A stretch of DNA of 64,000 nt, from the NCBI GenBank assembly GCA_040217795.1, contig JBEHWK010000006.1, positions 1-64,000 on the forward strand, read 5' to 3'. The notes beneath the pieces were generated by a model. That model was not told the DNA's origin and did no database searches. It worked only from the letters and a program-made list of their open reading frames with translations. How positions within the stretch are numbered: the first letter of the stretch is position 1; each line of letters begins with the position of its first letter. The position numbers and the translations under genes are program-made. Of this stretch, positions 1 to 9,581 are shown piece by piece. The DNA is from Clostridium_T sp040217795. Lineage in GTDB: Bacteria; Bacillota; Clostridia; Clostridiales; Clostridiaceae.

Positions 1-3000
1 GTGATGCTATTGCTGGTATACTTGCACCTGCATTTAATCTTATTGCTCTTTTATTAGTGGAAGTCTGTGGTATTGTCACATCTACAAGACTAACTCCGCC
101 AATTGAGTCAGGTGTTTCAAAGGATCCTATTGCACTGCTGCCGCCTACTATATTTCTATAATCATTATAACTCAGGCTTACAACATCACCATTACTGTCA
201 TAATTATAATGGAGTTTATCAGTATTAATTCCATCTGTTACCTCTTCATATGCTACCTTATCTCCATTAAGAATATACTTGCTTACTGTTCCATTAACAT
301 TTTTCTCTGTCCTTATTCCACTGTCATTGTATTTGTACGATATATTCTTTTCGTTTCCTGTTATTCCTGTCAAGGTTCTTCCTCTATCCCAGGAATATGT
401 GTAGCCATCGTAAGTCAAAGGATTTCCTATTTCATCATAAGATATTGCTTTTCCATTATAGCTTGTGAGCTTGTCCTTCCAGTTTGAGTCTCCATACTGA
501 TAGTTTATTGTTGAAGTTGGAGTTCCTGGATCAGCTGCTTCAGTGTAGGCATATTCTGTCTTTGAAACAATATTTCCGCCGGCATCATAGGTGTATTTTA
601 TTGTTTTATTCAGCACCTTATTGTCTTCTCTTATTAATTCTGAAAGCTCATTGTAGTAATACTTCTGAATTCTGTTTGTTCCCTGGCTTATGGTTTCTAT
701 GTTGCCGTTGCTGTCGTAGGTATAATTCAGTATGCTTCCGTTATTATTGATACTGCCTACTTTCGTTGTGGCTGAACCATTGGCTCCCGGCAAATAACTG
801 AAGCTTGTTATATATGTGCCTGAATTTCCAAAGTTTATAGTCCTGTCCTGAAGTCTGGCCAATGAATCATAGTTATAGCCTACATATTTTGCTGTGCTGT
901 TCAGGGTTACTTTTTTTATTTTATTGTCCTTGTCAAATTCATATCCTGTTTCAAAGGCATTCCCACCTATTATTCTGGTCTGTTTACTTATGTTATTATT
1001 TGTGTCATAGCTGTTTTTAAAGATGTTGCCTTTTGAATCAGTTACTTTTGTAAGTCGGTCTGCCAAATCATAGGTATATTTATAAGTAACATTGTTTACT
1101 TTATCCTCCAATATACCTAACCCGCCGTTGGAATCATAGGTATAATGTGCTATTTCAGTTCCATTTACCTTCTTGGATATTACCCTGTCCAGACTGTCAA
1201 AGTCATTCCCTACCTTGTCACCATTTCCATAGGTTGATTCAAGAAGATTTCCTCCATTAGGCTCATAAGTATTGGTTATCAGATTCTGTGTACCTACATC
1301 AACGCCTGTATTTCTCCCAATTGAATCATATTTGAATTTGTAATTGAAACCATTATGTGTTATGGTATCAAGTCTGTCATTTACATATGCATAACTATTG
1401 GTTATGTCTGCACCGTCAACATTTTTAGTGACACTGGTCAGCCTGTCATTGCTGTCATAACCATTTGTAGTCACTTTGCCCTTTGCATCCGTTGATGTCT
1501 TCAAAGTTCCTTTATTTAAATCATAATCATAACTTACTGTGTTTCCTGACGCATCAGTTACTGTGCTTGTATAATTACCATCTGCAGTATATGTTGCGCT
1601 TGATGAAATGAAGGGTGCTCCTCCTATTGTGGTTTTTTTAGGGTTTCCATAAGCATCATACTCAAAGCTGTAAACTACATTTTCGGCTGAGGTTGCCGTT
1701 TTTATATTCCTATTATCATAATATGTATAACTGAACTTACCTCCCTTTGGGTCAGTGGCAGTAACCAGATCATTATTGCCGTTGTACTCAAAGCTTGACT
1801 GTTGTTTAGCCAAGTCTGCTGTTGAAACAACATTTCCCTTTGAATCATATTGATAACTTTGACCGAATTCCTCCTTGTACAGCTGAAGGTTGTCAAACCA
1901 TGCATAATTTTCCTCGTCGTAATAGAGTGCATACATTGTTACTGATGTATAATTTTGTTTTGCCACTGCCCTTCCGGAAGTAAACTGCCAATTCCCGGTA
2001 TCAGAATTGAATTTAACTACTTCCCATTGATATGTTCCATCTGCCAGATGAAAACCTAAATCCAACGCGAAATACCTGTAGGTACCGGTATTTTCAGGAA
2101 GAGCATCTGCCTTTGCCCATCCCGATATTACAAAGGAGTCACCTGCATTTCCGGACACATTCACTTCCTGGCTTATATTCTTGCTTTTTCCTAAATCTCC
2201 ATCAAATCTGAAAGCTGAACGATTTTCTAAAGTTGTAACAATCCCTTTTGAATCACAGGTGTTATATGTCCACTTTTCAGATGTTGGGCTTCCGTAATCA
2301 AAATCCGAATTTTCCAGAAGGTTATATCTGTTTTCAATATTGCCTTCTTCCAACTGCAGTGCATCAAAATATGCTGTACCTTTGTCTTCCGATATCCCTG
2401 CTCTAGCAAATACTGTGGTTGAACTTGCATCTGAAGGAAGTGTGAAAGTAACAGAATATCTTTCCCAATCATTAGTTCCTGTTACATAATTCCCATCAAC
2501 AGTCTGCCAATTTCCGCTGCTATCCTGATAATTGACAAACAACCCTGCACCTTTATTCTTATCACTTGTAACATCAATTGTTTTAATATACCCGGATAAA
2601 GTATAAGTCTTTCCTTTTGTTAAGTTCAGAGTCTGACTATAGAAATTCCTGTCAAAATAATCAGTTTTTGATACCTTTAATGATTTCGATCCAATAAATG
2701 ATGCTTCACTCGAAAAACTTCCGCTTCCTAAAGGTGAAGCTCCCCAATAACCAAAATCCCAATTGGAATCAGCAGTTTCTGCACTGTGGTTTTTCAAATA
2801 ATTCCTGCTGTTCTTCTGAAGTTTGGATTCAACATCAAGCTTATTATTGCTTTTTCCATTGCTATTACTCAGGTATTTATACGCTTCAGCATTACCGTTT
2901 GGATCAGTTACGCATATTGTATTTCCTGAATTGTTGAACTGATATGTTTCTTTTCTTCCTTTTACATCAGTAAAGCTCGTTTCATTAAATCCATAGTCGA

Positions 3001-5416
3001 AATTAAGTTCTCCTCCTGATGCTCCGTCTGAACCTATCAATTTTACTTTTTGGGTTCTATATGGAGATGCTGTATAGTAATCAAAGTCCAGTCTCATACC
3101 ATCATAATTTATTGCATCTGTCATGTTATGATTTGCATCATAATAATATATTGTTCTGTTACCATCAGGATAAATTATTGTTGACAATTCAATCCCATTA
3201 TATCTATACTCGGTTTTCCTGCCGGCCGGGTCGGTAATGGATAATAAGTATCCTTCCGGTGTTGACTCAAATAAAGTAGTTCTTCCTGCACCATCCACCA
3301 CCCGGCTTAAGGTTGCCCCATTATACCAAACATAGGCAGTATTATTGTTCTTATCTATTATCTTATGCAGATATCCGCCGGGGACAAAGTATAAATCTGT
3401 TCCGCTCTTGTCTATTATGTCATAGGAGCTGTCTGAGTTCACTTTCAATGTTAACTCCAGCCCTTCCTCATTCTTATATGAACTTGATGTGGAATCATAA
3501 TAGAAATAATGTTTTGTTCCATCCTCATCAATATACACATAGTATTGTGTTCCATCTATAACCTGGCTTAAGACTCTCTGATTTAAATTTGTCCTCCATC
3601 CAAGTCCATAACCAAAACTGCTTTCCCTGTCATTGCTGTTATAAACGTGCTTAACTGATATAGGCATCCTGCTTCCTGAAGAATCAATATCATCATGAGT
3701 GAAAATCAAGTTTCCGTTATAGTCATTGACATATCCTGTTCCGGCTCTTCCTGCACTTTGGGAATGATATGTCCAGTATCCTTCAAGGCCGCTGTTATTT
3801 ATATATGAGACAACCACTTGAGGCCATCCTCCGCTGTAAGCACTTGAAGTATCAGAGGATAGAAACGTGGTGTTTCCTGATGCAGGGTCGGTTCTATTAA
3901 GCTTCAATCCATAGTTGTTTCCGTTGTTATACCAATCTTTGGTCATATTGGTTATATCCCATGAATACCAGTCTTGCGAAACCTTCTGTGTGTCAGTTAT
4001 ACTGCTTTCAACTGAAGGTTTGTTGCTCCAGTTTATTGTGGAGGTGCTCCAGTCACTTAAAATTCTGTGAGCCTCTATCTCTCCATCAGCTCCGCTGTAT
4101 GCACTTTCTTTATATAAATATAACTGCGAACTTGTTACCATGTCGCCAGTTTTCAAGGCAGGAAGATTGTTGAATCTTATGTATGTTTCAGTAGTTCCTA
4201 TACTTGTTACATCTCCCACCCGCACAAACATGTTATCTGCTTTACTGCTTGGATCATTTGAACAGATAAATGTCTCTACAATATCGCTTTGCACCAATGA
4301 AGTAGTTATGTCCGGATCCAACACTATAGGAAATTTCCTGCTTGAATTGTTAATCCACTCTTTATCAGGAGATAGTGTCAATATGTACCCATTTTTATCA
4401 GATTTAATATCAATTTTTATGTTAGTTGATGTTTCCCCCGCCGCATCATACATAAGAGGAGGCACAATATAAAATACGTCTTTTTTTGTATCCTTGTCCA
4501 GAAACTTCACAGTGTTATCTTTTACCTCAGGTATAAGGTTCTTTAAAGATAAGTTAAATGTAAAACTATTTTCGCTTATGGCTTTGTTGATTACAATATT
4601 TTCTTTCAAGGTTTTTCCCTGAAGCAAATATTGGAGATCAACACCATCACTAATACCGGTAAAGTTGACCTGTGACTCATTCTGACCAGCAATCATTTTC
4701 TTCATGTTTTCTTTTGATGTTTCTTTACTGCTTGAAGTGTCCTTTTCAAAAAATTTATCAAGTTCGCCTGCAATATCCTTCTCTTTTATTTCTCCCTGTG
4801 AATTACCAGGCATCTTCATGTTCCATGAAACTTCATAATTATCCTTCTTAACAGATACAAGCTTATTGGAATTTATGTTTTTTGCTATTTTAATACTTAT
4901 TTCATTTTTAGTGTTTTGATAATATTCACCGGATTCTTCACTTCCAACCACTTCTTCAGTGTCCGGATTCGGGGTTCCCTCTGTTCCCTGAACAACTTCT
5001 TCTGAACCTGGCTCAGTGGCTCCCTCTGTTCCTTGAATTATTTCTTCTGAACCAGGATCACTGGTTCCCTCTGTTCCTTGAATGAGCTCCTGACTCTGCT
5101 CACCTGTATTATCTATATTTTCATCACCTGTTGTCTCAACCAAAGTGTTGTCAATGTCTTCCCATTTCCCATCTGCCATGTAATGGACAGGCTCCTTATA
5201 TTCTACCGCCTGATATGTTCCATCATCCAGCAGGAAGTACTTTACGTTTTCTTCTCTTTTTTCTTTTAATTCCCCCACTATCGAGGCCTTTTTTATGTTG
5301 CTTTGCTCACTGCCAGTAAAGCTAGGTTCCTCTGCTGCCATTACTGATGTTGGTATCATTGTAGTCATAAAAGTTACAATGAGAAAAGCAGCTAAATTTT
5401 TAAGTTTTCTTTCCAA
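1..5416 (-). CDS. WapA/RHS-type YD-repeat cell-wall protein (N-terminal part, runs off the window)
   Basis: The frame is open from a TTG start at 5416 (GGGGGG ribosome binding site 8 nt upstream) to the window edge, about 1805 codons, so the C-terminus is missing. Residues 1-28 are a Sec signal peptide ending near SVMAAEE. About residues 105-155 are three imperfect acidic repeats (QGTEG...PGSEE). A DNRLRE-like domain follows near 410-515, then an RHS core that begins near 545 (YVNDYNGNLIFTHDD). Two carbohydrate-binding-like beta domains lie near 870-1165, and dense YD repeats (YDSNGN, YDSLDR, YTYDAGGN) run to the edge. Related WapA/RHS proteins are exported, processed and often carry a variable C-terminal toxin. 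Whether this one does cannot be seen, because that end and any immunity gene lie outside. The family call is firm; the toxin role is inference. Confidence 0.9.
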   Translation of the reverse strand, partial: MERKLKNLAAFLIVTFMTTMIPTSVMAAEEPSFTGSEQSNIKKASIVGELKEKREENVKYFLLDDGTYQAVEYKEPVHYMADGKWEDIDNTLVETTGDENIDNTGEQSQELIQGTEGTSDPGSEEIIQGTEGATEPGSEEVVQGTEGTPNPDTEEVVGSEESGEYYQNTKNEISIKIAKNINSNKLVSVKKDNYEVSWNMKMPGNSQGEIKEKDIAGELDKFFEKDTSSSKETSKENMKKMIAGQNESQVNFTGISDGVDLQYLLQGKTLKENIVINKAISENSFTFNLSLKNLIPEVKDNTVKFLDKDTKKDVFYIVPPLMYDAAGETSTNIKIDIKSDKNGYILTLSPDKEWINNSSRKFPIVLDPDITTSLVQSDIVETFICSNDPSSKADNMFVRVGDVTSIGTTETYIRFNNLPALKTGDMVTSSQLYLYKESAYSGADGEIEAHRILSDWSTSTINWSNKPSVESSITDTQKVSQDWYSWDITNMTKDWYNNGNNYGLKLNRTDPASGNTTFLSSDTSSAYSGGWPQVVVSYINNSGLEGYWTYHSQSAGRAGTGYVNDYNGNLIFTHDDIDSSGSRMPISVKHVYNSNDRESSFGYGLGWRTNLNQRVLSQVIDGTQYYVYIDEDGTKHYFYYDSTSSSYKNEEGLELTLKVNSDSSYDIIDKSGTDLYFVPGGYLHKIIDKNNNTAYVWYNGATLSRVVDGAGRTTLFESTPEGYLLSITDPAGRKTEYRYNGIELSTIIYPDGNRTIYYYDANHNMTDAINYDGMRLDFDYYTASPYRTQKVKLIGSDGASGGELNFDYGFNETSFTDVKGRKETYQFNNSGNTICVTDPNGNAEAYKYLSNSNGKSNNKLDVESKLQKNSRNYLKNHSAETADSNWDFGYWGASPLGSGSFSSEASFIGSKSLKVSKTDYFDRNFYSQTLNLTKGKTYTLSGYIKTIDVTSDKNKGAGLFVNYQDSSGNWQTVDGNYVTGTNDWERYSVTFTLPSDASSTTVFARAGISEDKGTAYFDALQLEEGNIENRYNLLENSDFDYGSPTSEKWTYNTCDSKGIVTTLENRSAFRFDGDLGKSKNISQEVNVSGNAGDSFVISGWAKADALPENTGTYRYFALDLGFHLADGTYQWEVVKFNSDTGNWQFTSGRAVAKQNYTSVTMYALYYDEENYAWFDNLQLYKEEFGQSYQYDSKGNVVSTADLAKQQSSFEYNGNNDLVTATDPKGGKFSYTYYDNRNIKTATSAENVVYSFEYDAYGNPKKTTIGGAPFISSSATYTADGNYTSTVTDASGNTVSYDYDLNKGTLKTSTDAKGKVTTNGYDSNDRLTSVTKNVDGADITNSYAYVNDRLDTITHNGFNYKFKYDSIGRNTGVDVGTQNLITNTYEPNGGNLLESTYGNGDKVGNDFDSLDRVISKKVNGTEIAHYTYDSNGGLGILEDKVNNVTYKYTYDLADRLTKVTDSKGNIFKNSYDTNNNISKQTRIIGGNAFETGYEFDKDNKIKKVTLNSTAKYVGYNYDSLARLQDRTINFGNSGTYITSFSYLPGANGSATTKVGSINNNGSILNYTYDSNGNIETISQGTNRIQKYYYNELSELIREDNKVLNKTIKYTYDAGGNIVSKTEYAYTEAADPGTPTSTINYQYGDSNWKDKLTSYNGKAISYDEIGNPLTYDGYTYSWDRGRTLTGITGNEKNISYKYNDSGIRTEKNVNGTVSKYILNGDKVAYEEVTDGINTDKLHYNYDSNGDVVSLSYNDYRNIVGGSSAIGSFETPDSIGGVSLVDVTIPQTSTNKRAIRLNAGASIPAIAS

Positions 5417-5675
5417 AAAATTCCCCCCTGAAATATATATTTTCCATATAATATTAACATGACCTTTTATTACTTCACGAGGAAATTATTGCGACAAATT
5501 TCTACAATATTCACGGCTTTCATAATATTGTAAAACTTATACTTGTTAAAATAATTCTAGCTTGTTCAAATAGAATTTTATTTTTCATCAAAAAATAAAT
5601 ACACCAATATAAATATATCCTTTTCTTAAATCAGCACAACATATAACTTTCTTAACTTCTCTCTCTACATTTTTT

Positions 5676-5697
5676 TGCACTTTCCTATACAATAAAA
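5676..5697 (-). repeat. Dispersed repeat, copy 1 of 3 (TATAGGAAAGTGCA motif)
   Basis: The minus strand reads TTTTATTGTATAGGAAAGTG followed by CA, directly after the T-run of a terminator hairpin. The same motif occurs at 37865-37887 (one-arm copy) and 55623-55668 (full palindrome). The rest of the 5417-5852 gap is AT-rich; I see no gene in it. Confidence 0.6.
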
Positions 5698-5752
5698 GAC
5701 CAACGGCTCCGGAATAGAGGGAATTTAACTTTCCTTTACTCTGAAACCGTTG
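5692..5752 (-). terminator. Rho-independent terminator after the excisionase-like gene
   Basis: On the minus strand CAACGGTTTC pairs with GGAGCCGTTG (10 bp with three G-U pairs), then TCTTTTATTG follows. It lies 100 bp downstream of the excisionase-like gene ending at 5853. Confidence 0.55.
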
Positions 5753-5852
5753 ACTTTACTCGTGATTAATAAGCCTATAACCCAAGTTCTATATTGTCTA
5801 TTATTATATTAATCTGCTTTTATTCTTCGAAATCAATTGCAGTTTACATGAC

Positions 5853-6065
5853 TTAGCATATATAATCTGATAAATCCTGTCCTAAGTTATCGTGCAAAAA
5901 TCTTTCAATTTCAAATCCTGGCACCTTCAGTCGCCCAAGTTTCAAAGCTTGAATCTTTCCTTCACGAATAAGCTTATACATTGTATTTGTATTTACTTTT
6001 AGTATTTTTGCCACCTCATTTGCTGTAAATAATAATTCCGGTAATTCTTTTTCTGTTTTTCTCAT
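5853..6065 (-). CDS. Excisionase-family helix-turn-helix protein
   Basis: This 70-residue protein is a single MerR/excisionase-type winged helix. The core ANEVAKILKVNTNTMYKLI and the following REGKIQ-KLGRLKVP match the helix-turn-helix plus wing pattern of SAM-domain excisionases (helix_turn_helix, excisionase family). The start is preceded by GAGGTAGAGGGTA. It is transcribed away from the XRE gene and integrase, which lie 370 bp to the right, and the three form a small recombination module. By family it would bend DNA at the attachment site and favour excision, or act as a plain regulator; the sequence does not decide which. Confident on fold, moderate on role. Confidence 0.75.
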   Translation of the reverse strand: MRKTEKELPELLFTANEVAKILKVNTNTMYKLIREGKIQALKLGRLKVPGFEIERFLHDNLGQDLSDYIC

Positions 6066-6343
6066 TACCCTCTACCTCTCTTATATTTATTTTCATTCTA
6101 AAAAATAGTTTTTCCGGCTTTTCATAAAGAATACCTGAAATGCACCCGCAGTTCTATTATTTCAAACTAAAGATCTCCTTTTTAAAGAGCTGCTATAATA
6201 CTTGAGATATTCCTATTGAAAAGTCTTATATTAATATTTGTCTAAGCTGCTTTTTATATCTCCCTCCTCTATTAGCTCTGGTAATCTTCATATCCAAATA
6301 ACCACCGTAACCAGTAATTATATTATGTGTTAGTTTAATTCTA

Positions 6344-6415
6344 GCGTAATTTTATTATGCAGTCAATGAATTTTATCCAATTAACTTGCAACGTAATTAC
6401 GTGTTGTGTTACTAT
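6344..6415 (+). promoter_or_regulatory. Promoter and probable operators of the XRE repressor gene
   Basis: TTGCAA (6386-6391) and TACTAT (6410-6415) are separated by 18 bp. The perfect 12-bp palindrome ACGTAATTACGT (6391-6402) sits inside that spacer. A second dyad, GCGTAATTTTATTATGC (6344-6360), lies just upstream and shares the CGTAAT half site. This layout is typical of a self-repressing XRE gene and could also control the divergent excisionase gene. The rest of 6066-6343 is AT-rich with no gene visible. Confidence 0.55.
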
Positions 6416-6434
6416 TATATCCAGAGGTGATATT

Positions 6435-6914
6435 TTGAAAATTGGAAGCAATATAAAAATATTCAGGAAGAAGATGAAACTCACTCAGACAGCTCTTGCA
6501 AATATAGTTAACAAAAGTGAAAGCTCCATTCAGAAATATGAAAGCGGAGCTGTTACTCCTGATTTTGAAACTTTAAATAAAATTGCAGAGGCTCTTGGAT
6601 GTTCATTAAAGGATTTGATCAATGATAGTGCCCAATTTAACCTTGTTGACAACTATCCTAAAATAACTCACTTGATTGGAAGCCTTCCACCTGAAGAGTT
6701 ATTTGCATCCTCCGGAAAGGTCTTTAATTTTCCGGATAATAATGCCAGGATGGCAGCTATTCAATGTTTATATTATTTAATGGGCATTGCCGGCATTGAC
6801 CAGGAAGAGCAAAAAAATGAAATAAATTCACTTTATGATTTTCAAATCATGGAGTTGCTTACTGAATTATCAGAAAGCCTGAAATATGAGTTATTCAAAT
6901 TAAAAAACAAATAA
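6435..6914 (+). CDS. XRE-family transcriptional regulator
   Basis: The start is taken as TTG 6435, five bases after AGAGGTGAT, rather than an ORF start 26 codons upstream that lacks a ribosome binding site. The 159-residue product begins with a Cro/CI-type helix-turn-helix (IGSNIKIFRKKMKLTQTALA, then SESSIQKYESG and FETLNKIAEALG) over residues 1-60. The C-terminal 100 residues are alpha-helical and of no family I recognise; there is no peptidase motif, so this is not a LexA-type self-cleaving repressor. It lies 21 bp before the integrase and is probably co-transcribed with it. Palindromic sites in its own promoter suggest autorepression, and it probably controls the integrase. Confidence 0.85.
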   Translation: MKIGSNIKIFRKKMKLTQTALANIVNKSESSIQKYESGAVTPDFETLNKIAEALGCSLKDLINDSAQFNLVDNYPKITHLIGSLPPEELFASSGKVFNFPDNNARMAAIQCLYYLMGIAGIDQEEQKNEINSLYDFQIMELLTELSESLKYELFKLKNK

Positions 6915-6935
6915 CTTTATAGAGAAGGTGATTAG

Positions 6936-8099
6936 ATGCCTGTATATAAACGTGCAGACAAATGGTACTATTACTTTTATACAAGCAAGGTGGACGGAAA
7001 GTATAACAAGATATGCAGGGTAGGCGGAAAAACTAAGGCAGAAGCTGAGAAAGCCCTAAGAAAGGCCATGACTGAGTATGAAGAAACCGGGAAAGCCAAA
7101 CAGAACAGCAACATCAGTGTAAGTGATTACTTCAATTACTGGCTTGAGCAGCACGTTAAAGTAAATCTAAAACATAGGACCTATCAGGAATACAAAAAAA
7201 TTATTGATAGCCATATAATACCTAAATTCGGAGATTATAAACTAAAAGCTCTGGATACTGCAGCACTTCAAGAATTTTTAAACAGTAAAAAGCTTAATGG
7301 ATTCACAAAAAACACCATTAACAACTTCTATGGAGTCTTATCCGGTGCTTTAAAAATGGCCGTATTTCCTTATGAATTCATTAAAGTCAGTCCAATGCTT
7401 TATGTCTCAATGCCTAAATTCAACATAAAGAAATCAGATGAAGAAGTCAAAGTGTTAACACTGGATCAGGTGAACAAGATACTGGAAAGATTTCCTCAGG
7501 GAAGCTCCTTTTATATTCCGGTGCAGATTGCTTTCCACACAGGATTGAGATTAAGCGAGGTATGCGCTCTTACCTGGGATAATATCGATTTGGAAAACAA
7601 AACCTTAACTGTAGAAAAGAATGCATTAAAAAAGGAGAAAGAATGGTGCTTTGATACACCTAAAACATATGGATCACAAAGGAAGATATCTATAGGAGAT
7701 ACCTTAGTTAATATTCTGAAGAAGCATAAGCTCTGGCAGAAAGAAAACATCCTGAAATACGGCAAGTATTATGCTAAAGAGATTTATGACTTCGACAGCC
7801 GTAAATATACTACTGCTGACTTGATATCCACCAAAGAAAATGGAGAATTTGTATCAACAGAATCGCTGAAATATCTAAGCAGAGTTGTAAACTATGATTT
7901 AGGTATAGATTTTAATTTTCACATGTTGAGGCATACCCATGCCACAATGTTAATTGAGAATGGTGCCAATATAAAAGATGTTCAGGAAAGACTAGGCCAC
8001 TCAAAACTGGCTACTACTATGGACACTTACGCACATGTAACCAAGAAAATGAGAAGCAATTCTGTAGATATATTTGAGTCATTAGTAGCAAAGAAATAA
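6936..8099 (+). CDS. int: Tyrosine recombinase (phage/ICE-type integrase)
   Basis: The 387-residue protein has the full integrase layout: an N-terminal arm-binding domain rich in aromatic residues (residues 1-50), a SAM-like core-binding domain (about 62-150) and a C-terminal catalytic domain. The catalytic residues are present: R205 (HTGLRLSE), H329 and R332 (HMLRH), H355 (LGHS) and the nucleophile Y365 (DTYAHV). It is therefore probably active. The start follows AGAAGGTGATT. It is the last gene of the module, and its stop is followed directly by repeats that could be the attachment site. Phage, ICE and small islands all use this family; no structural or conjugation genes are in the window. 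Confidence 0.95.
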   Translation: MPVYKRADKWYYYFYTSKVDGKYNKICRVGGKTKAEAEKALRKAMTEYEETGKAKQNSNISVSDYFNYWLEQHVKVNLKHRTYQEYKKIIDSHIIPKFGDYKLKALDTAALQEFLNSKKLNGFTKNTINNFYGVLSGALKMAVFPYEFIKVSPMLYVSMPKFNIKKSDEEVKVLTLDQVNKILERFPQGSSFYIPVQIAFHTGLRLSEVCALTWDNIDLENKTLTVEKNALKKEKEWCFDTPKTYGSQRKISIGDTLVNILKKHKLWQKENILKYGKYYAKEIYDFDSRKYTTADLISTKENGEFVSTESLKYLSRVVNYDLGIDFNFHMLRHTHATMLIENGANIKDVQERLGHSKLATTMDTYAHVTKKMRSNSVDIFESLVAKK

Positions 8100-8159
8100 A
8101 TTTGCTACTAATCTCAAAAAATTAGTAGCAAATTAGTAGTAAATGACCTAATTCAGGTC
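8081..8159. other. Candidate attachment-site repeats after the integrase
   Basis: ATTAGTAGCAAA occurs at 8081-8092 (overlapping the last integrase codons) and 8121-8132, and ATTAGTAGTAAA at 8132-8143. The inverse TTTGCTACTAAT is at 8101-8112, so 8099-8112 and 8121-8134 form a perfect 14-bp stem. GACCT-N5-AGGTC follows at 8145-8159. Repeated short sites next to the integrase stop fit arm or core sites of a tyrosine recombinase. The stem may instead, or also, be a terminator, although there is no T-run. Confidence 0.4.
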
Positions 8160-8184
8160 TATTAAATTCCTCTCGCCCTTGATT

Positions 8185-9546
8185 TTACTTATAAAGCTTA
8201 ACTACAGTCTCACAATGAGGCGTGTTAGGGAACATGTCCTTGCATATAGTCTTCTCTATCTTATAGCCTGCAGCTTTAAGTGCTTTCAAATCGTCAACCA
8301 ATGTCTTAGGGTTGCAGCTTACATAGATTATGTCTTTTGCATTGAATGCAATTACATACTTCATAGCAACCGGGTGCACTCCGCTTCTTGGAGGGTCCAG
8401 GATTATTATGTCCGGTTTATCCTTAACTTCAGTTATTACCTTAGCTATGTCTCCTGCAATGAATTCACAGTTGTTCAGGCCATTAAGTTTTGCATTTTCA
8501 TTTGCAGCTGCTACAGCTTCTTCTATAAGCTCGATACCTACAACCTTCTTGGCTTTTGGTGCGGTTATCTGGCCTATTGTTCCTGTTCCGCAATAAAGGT
8601 CGAATACAATCTTGCCTTCTCCTGTTTCCCCTTCACCCATGAAATCTCTTACCAGCGAATACAGCTTTTCAGCTCCTTCTGTGTTTGTCTGGAAAAATGA
8701 GAATGGTGATATTTTAAACTTTAATCCTAAAAGTTCTTCCATAATATAGTCTCTTCCGAAAAGAAGATTTACCTTTTCAGGAATTACTGCATCAGAGAAG
8801 GAGTTGTTTTCAGTGTGGATTACTGATGCCAGTGTTCCTTCGAAAGATATTTCTTTCAACCCTTCAAGATATTCATCTAAAGGAAAATCAATCTGTGTTG
8901 TTGTTACCAGGTTGACCATGATTTCTCCGGTCTTTGAGGCTCTTCTCACCACAAGATTTCTTAAATAACCTTCTCTTTTCATTATTCTGTAATAAGGCAG
9001 GTTCTTTTCCCTGAAGTACTCAAGAGTATACTTGATTATTTTCCTGAAGTCTTCATGGACAATTTTGCACATATCCACAGTTATTATGCTGAACGGACTT
9101 CCCTTCATGTGCATTCCAAGTGTAAGCTCTCCACCTTTTTCCTGGTCACCGAAAGTAAATTCCATCTTGTTTCTGTATTCCCATTGGTTAGGGCTTCCTT
9201 CAATTCCCAGGAACTCTCCTGTTTCCATGCTGCCCATGTCAAAAAGTTCTTTTACTTCATCCTTTTTTAACTCCAGCTGTTTTTCATAAGGAAGGCTTTG
9301 AGATGAACATCCTCCGCACAATCCAAATACAGGGCACTTAGCATCAACCTCATACTCTGCTCTTTCAACAATCTCCAATGGTTTGATTTCTGCATAGTCC
9401 TTCTTTTTCTTTGTAACTTTTCCCCTTATTACCTGGCCGGGAAAAGAGTTCTTTGAATAAACAATAAGTCCGTCAACATGTGCAATCCCCTTTGAAGGGA
9501 ATTCTGTTTTCTCAATTTTTAAGGTTATTTCATTTCCTTTTTTCAT
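8185..9546 (-). CDS. rlmD: 23S rRNA (uracil-C5)-methyltransferase, RlmD/RlmCD family
   Basis: SAM-dependent enzyme that makes m5U in 23S rRNA (or tRNA for close paralogues). The 453 residues hold an N-terminal TRAM RNA-binding domain (about 5-60), a 4Fe-4S site with C71, C77 and C80 (CPVFGLCGGC), and a C-terminal Rossmann methyltransferase with DLYCGTGTIG, DPPRSG and the nucleophile C411 (VSCNP). The length is normal for the family. The start has AGGAGG about 12 nt upstream, and the 5' leader carries two hairpins at 9582-9643. Firmicutes use one RlmCD enzyme for two uridines, so the exact target cannot be told. It stands alone, with the integrase module abutting its 3' end. Confidence 0.93.
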   Translation of the reverse strand: MKKGNEITLKIEKTEFPSKGIAHVDGLIVYSKNSFPGQVIRGKVTKKKKDYAEIKPLEIVERAEYEVDAKCPVFGLCGGCSSQSLPYEKQLELKKDEVKELFDMGSMETGEFLGIEGSPNQWEYRNKMEFTFGDQEKGGELTLGMHMKGSPFSIITVDMCKIVHEDFRKIIKYTLEYFREKNLPYYRIMKREGYLRNLVVRRASKTGEIMVNLVTTTQIDFPLDEYLEGLKEISFEGTLASVIHTENNSFSDAVIPEKVNLLFGRDYIMEELLGLKFKISPFSFFQTNTEGAEKLYSLVRDFMGEGETGEGKIVFDLYCGTGTIGQITAPKAKKVVGIELIEEAVAAANENAKLNGLNNCEFIAGDIAKVITEVKDKPDIIILDPPRSGVHPVAMKYVIAFNAKDIIYVSCNPKTLVDDLKALKAAGYKIEKTICKDMFPNTPHCETVVKLYK

Positions 9547-9581
9547 ATTCCTGAAAGTTCCTCCTTCTAGTCTGAAACACT

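Noticed and set aside
5853..8159. Complete prophage or conjugative element
   Set aside because: No structural, lysis, replication or transfer gene is in the window; only the recombination genes are seen.
8179..8700. Plus-strand ORF of 173 codons opposite rlmD
   Set aside because: It is the antisense shadow of a well-supported gene and translates to Cys/Tyr/Ser-rich nonsense.
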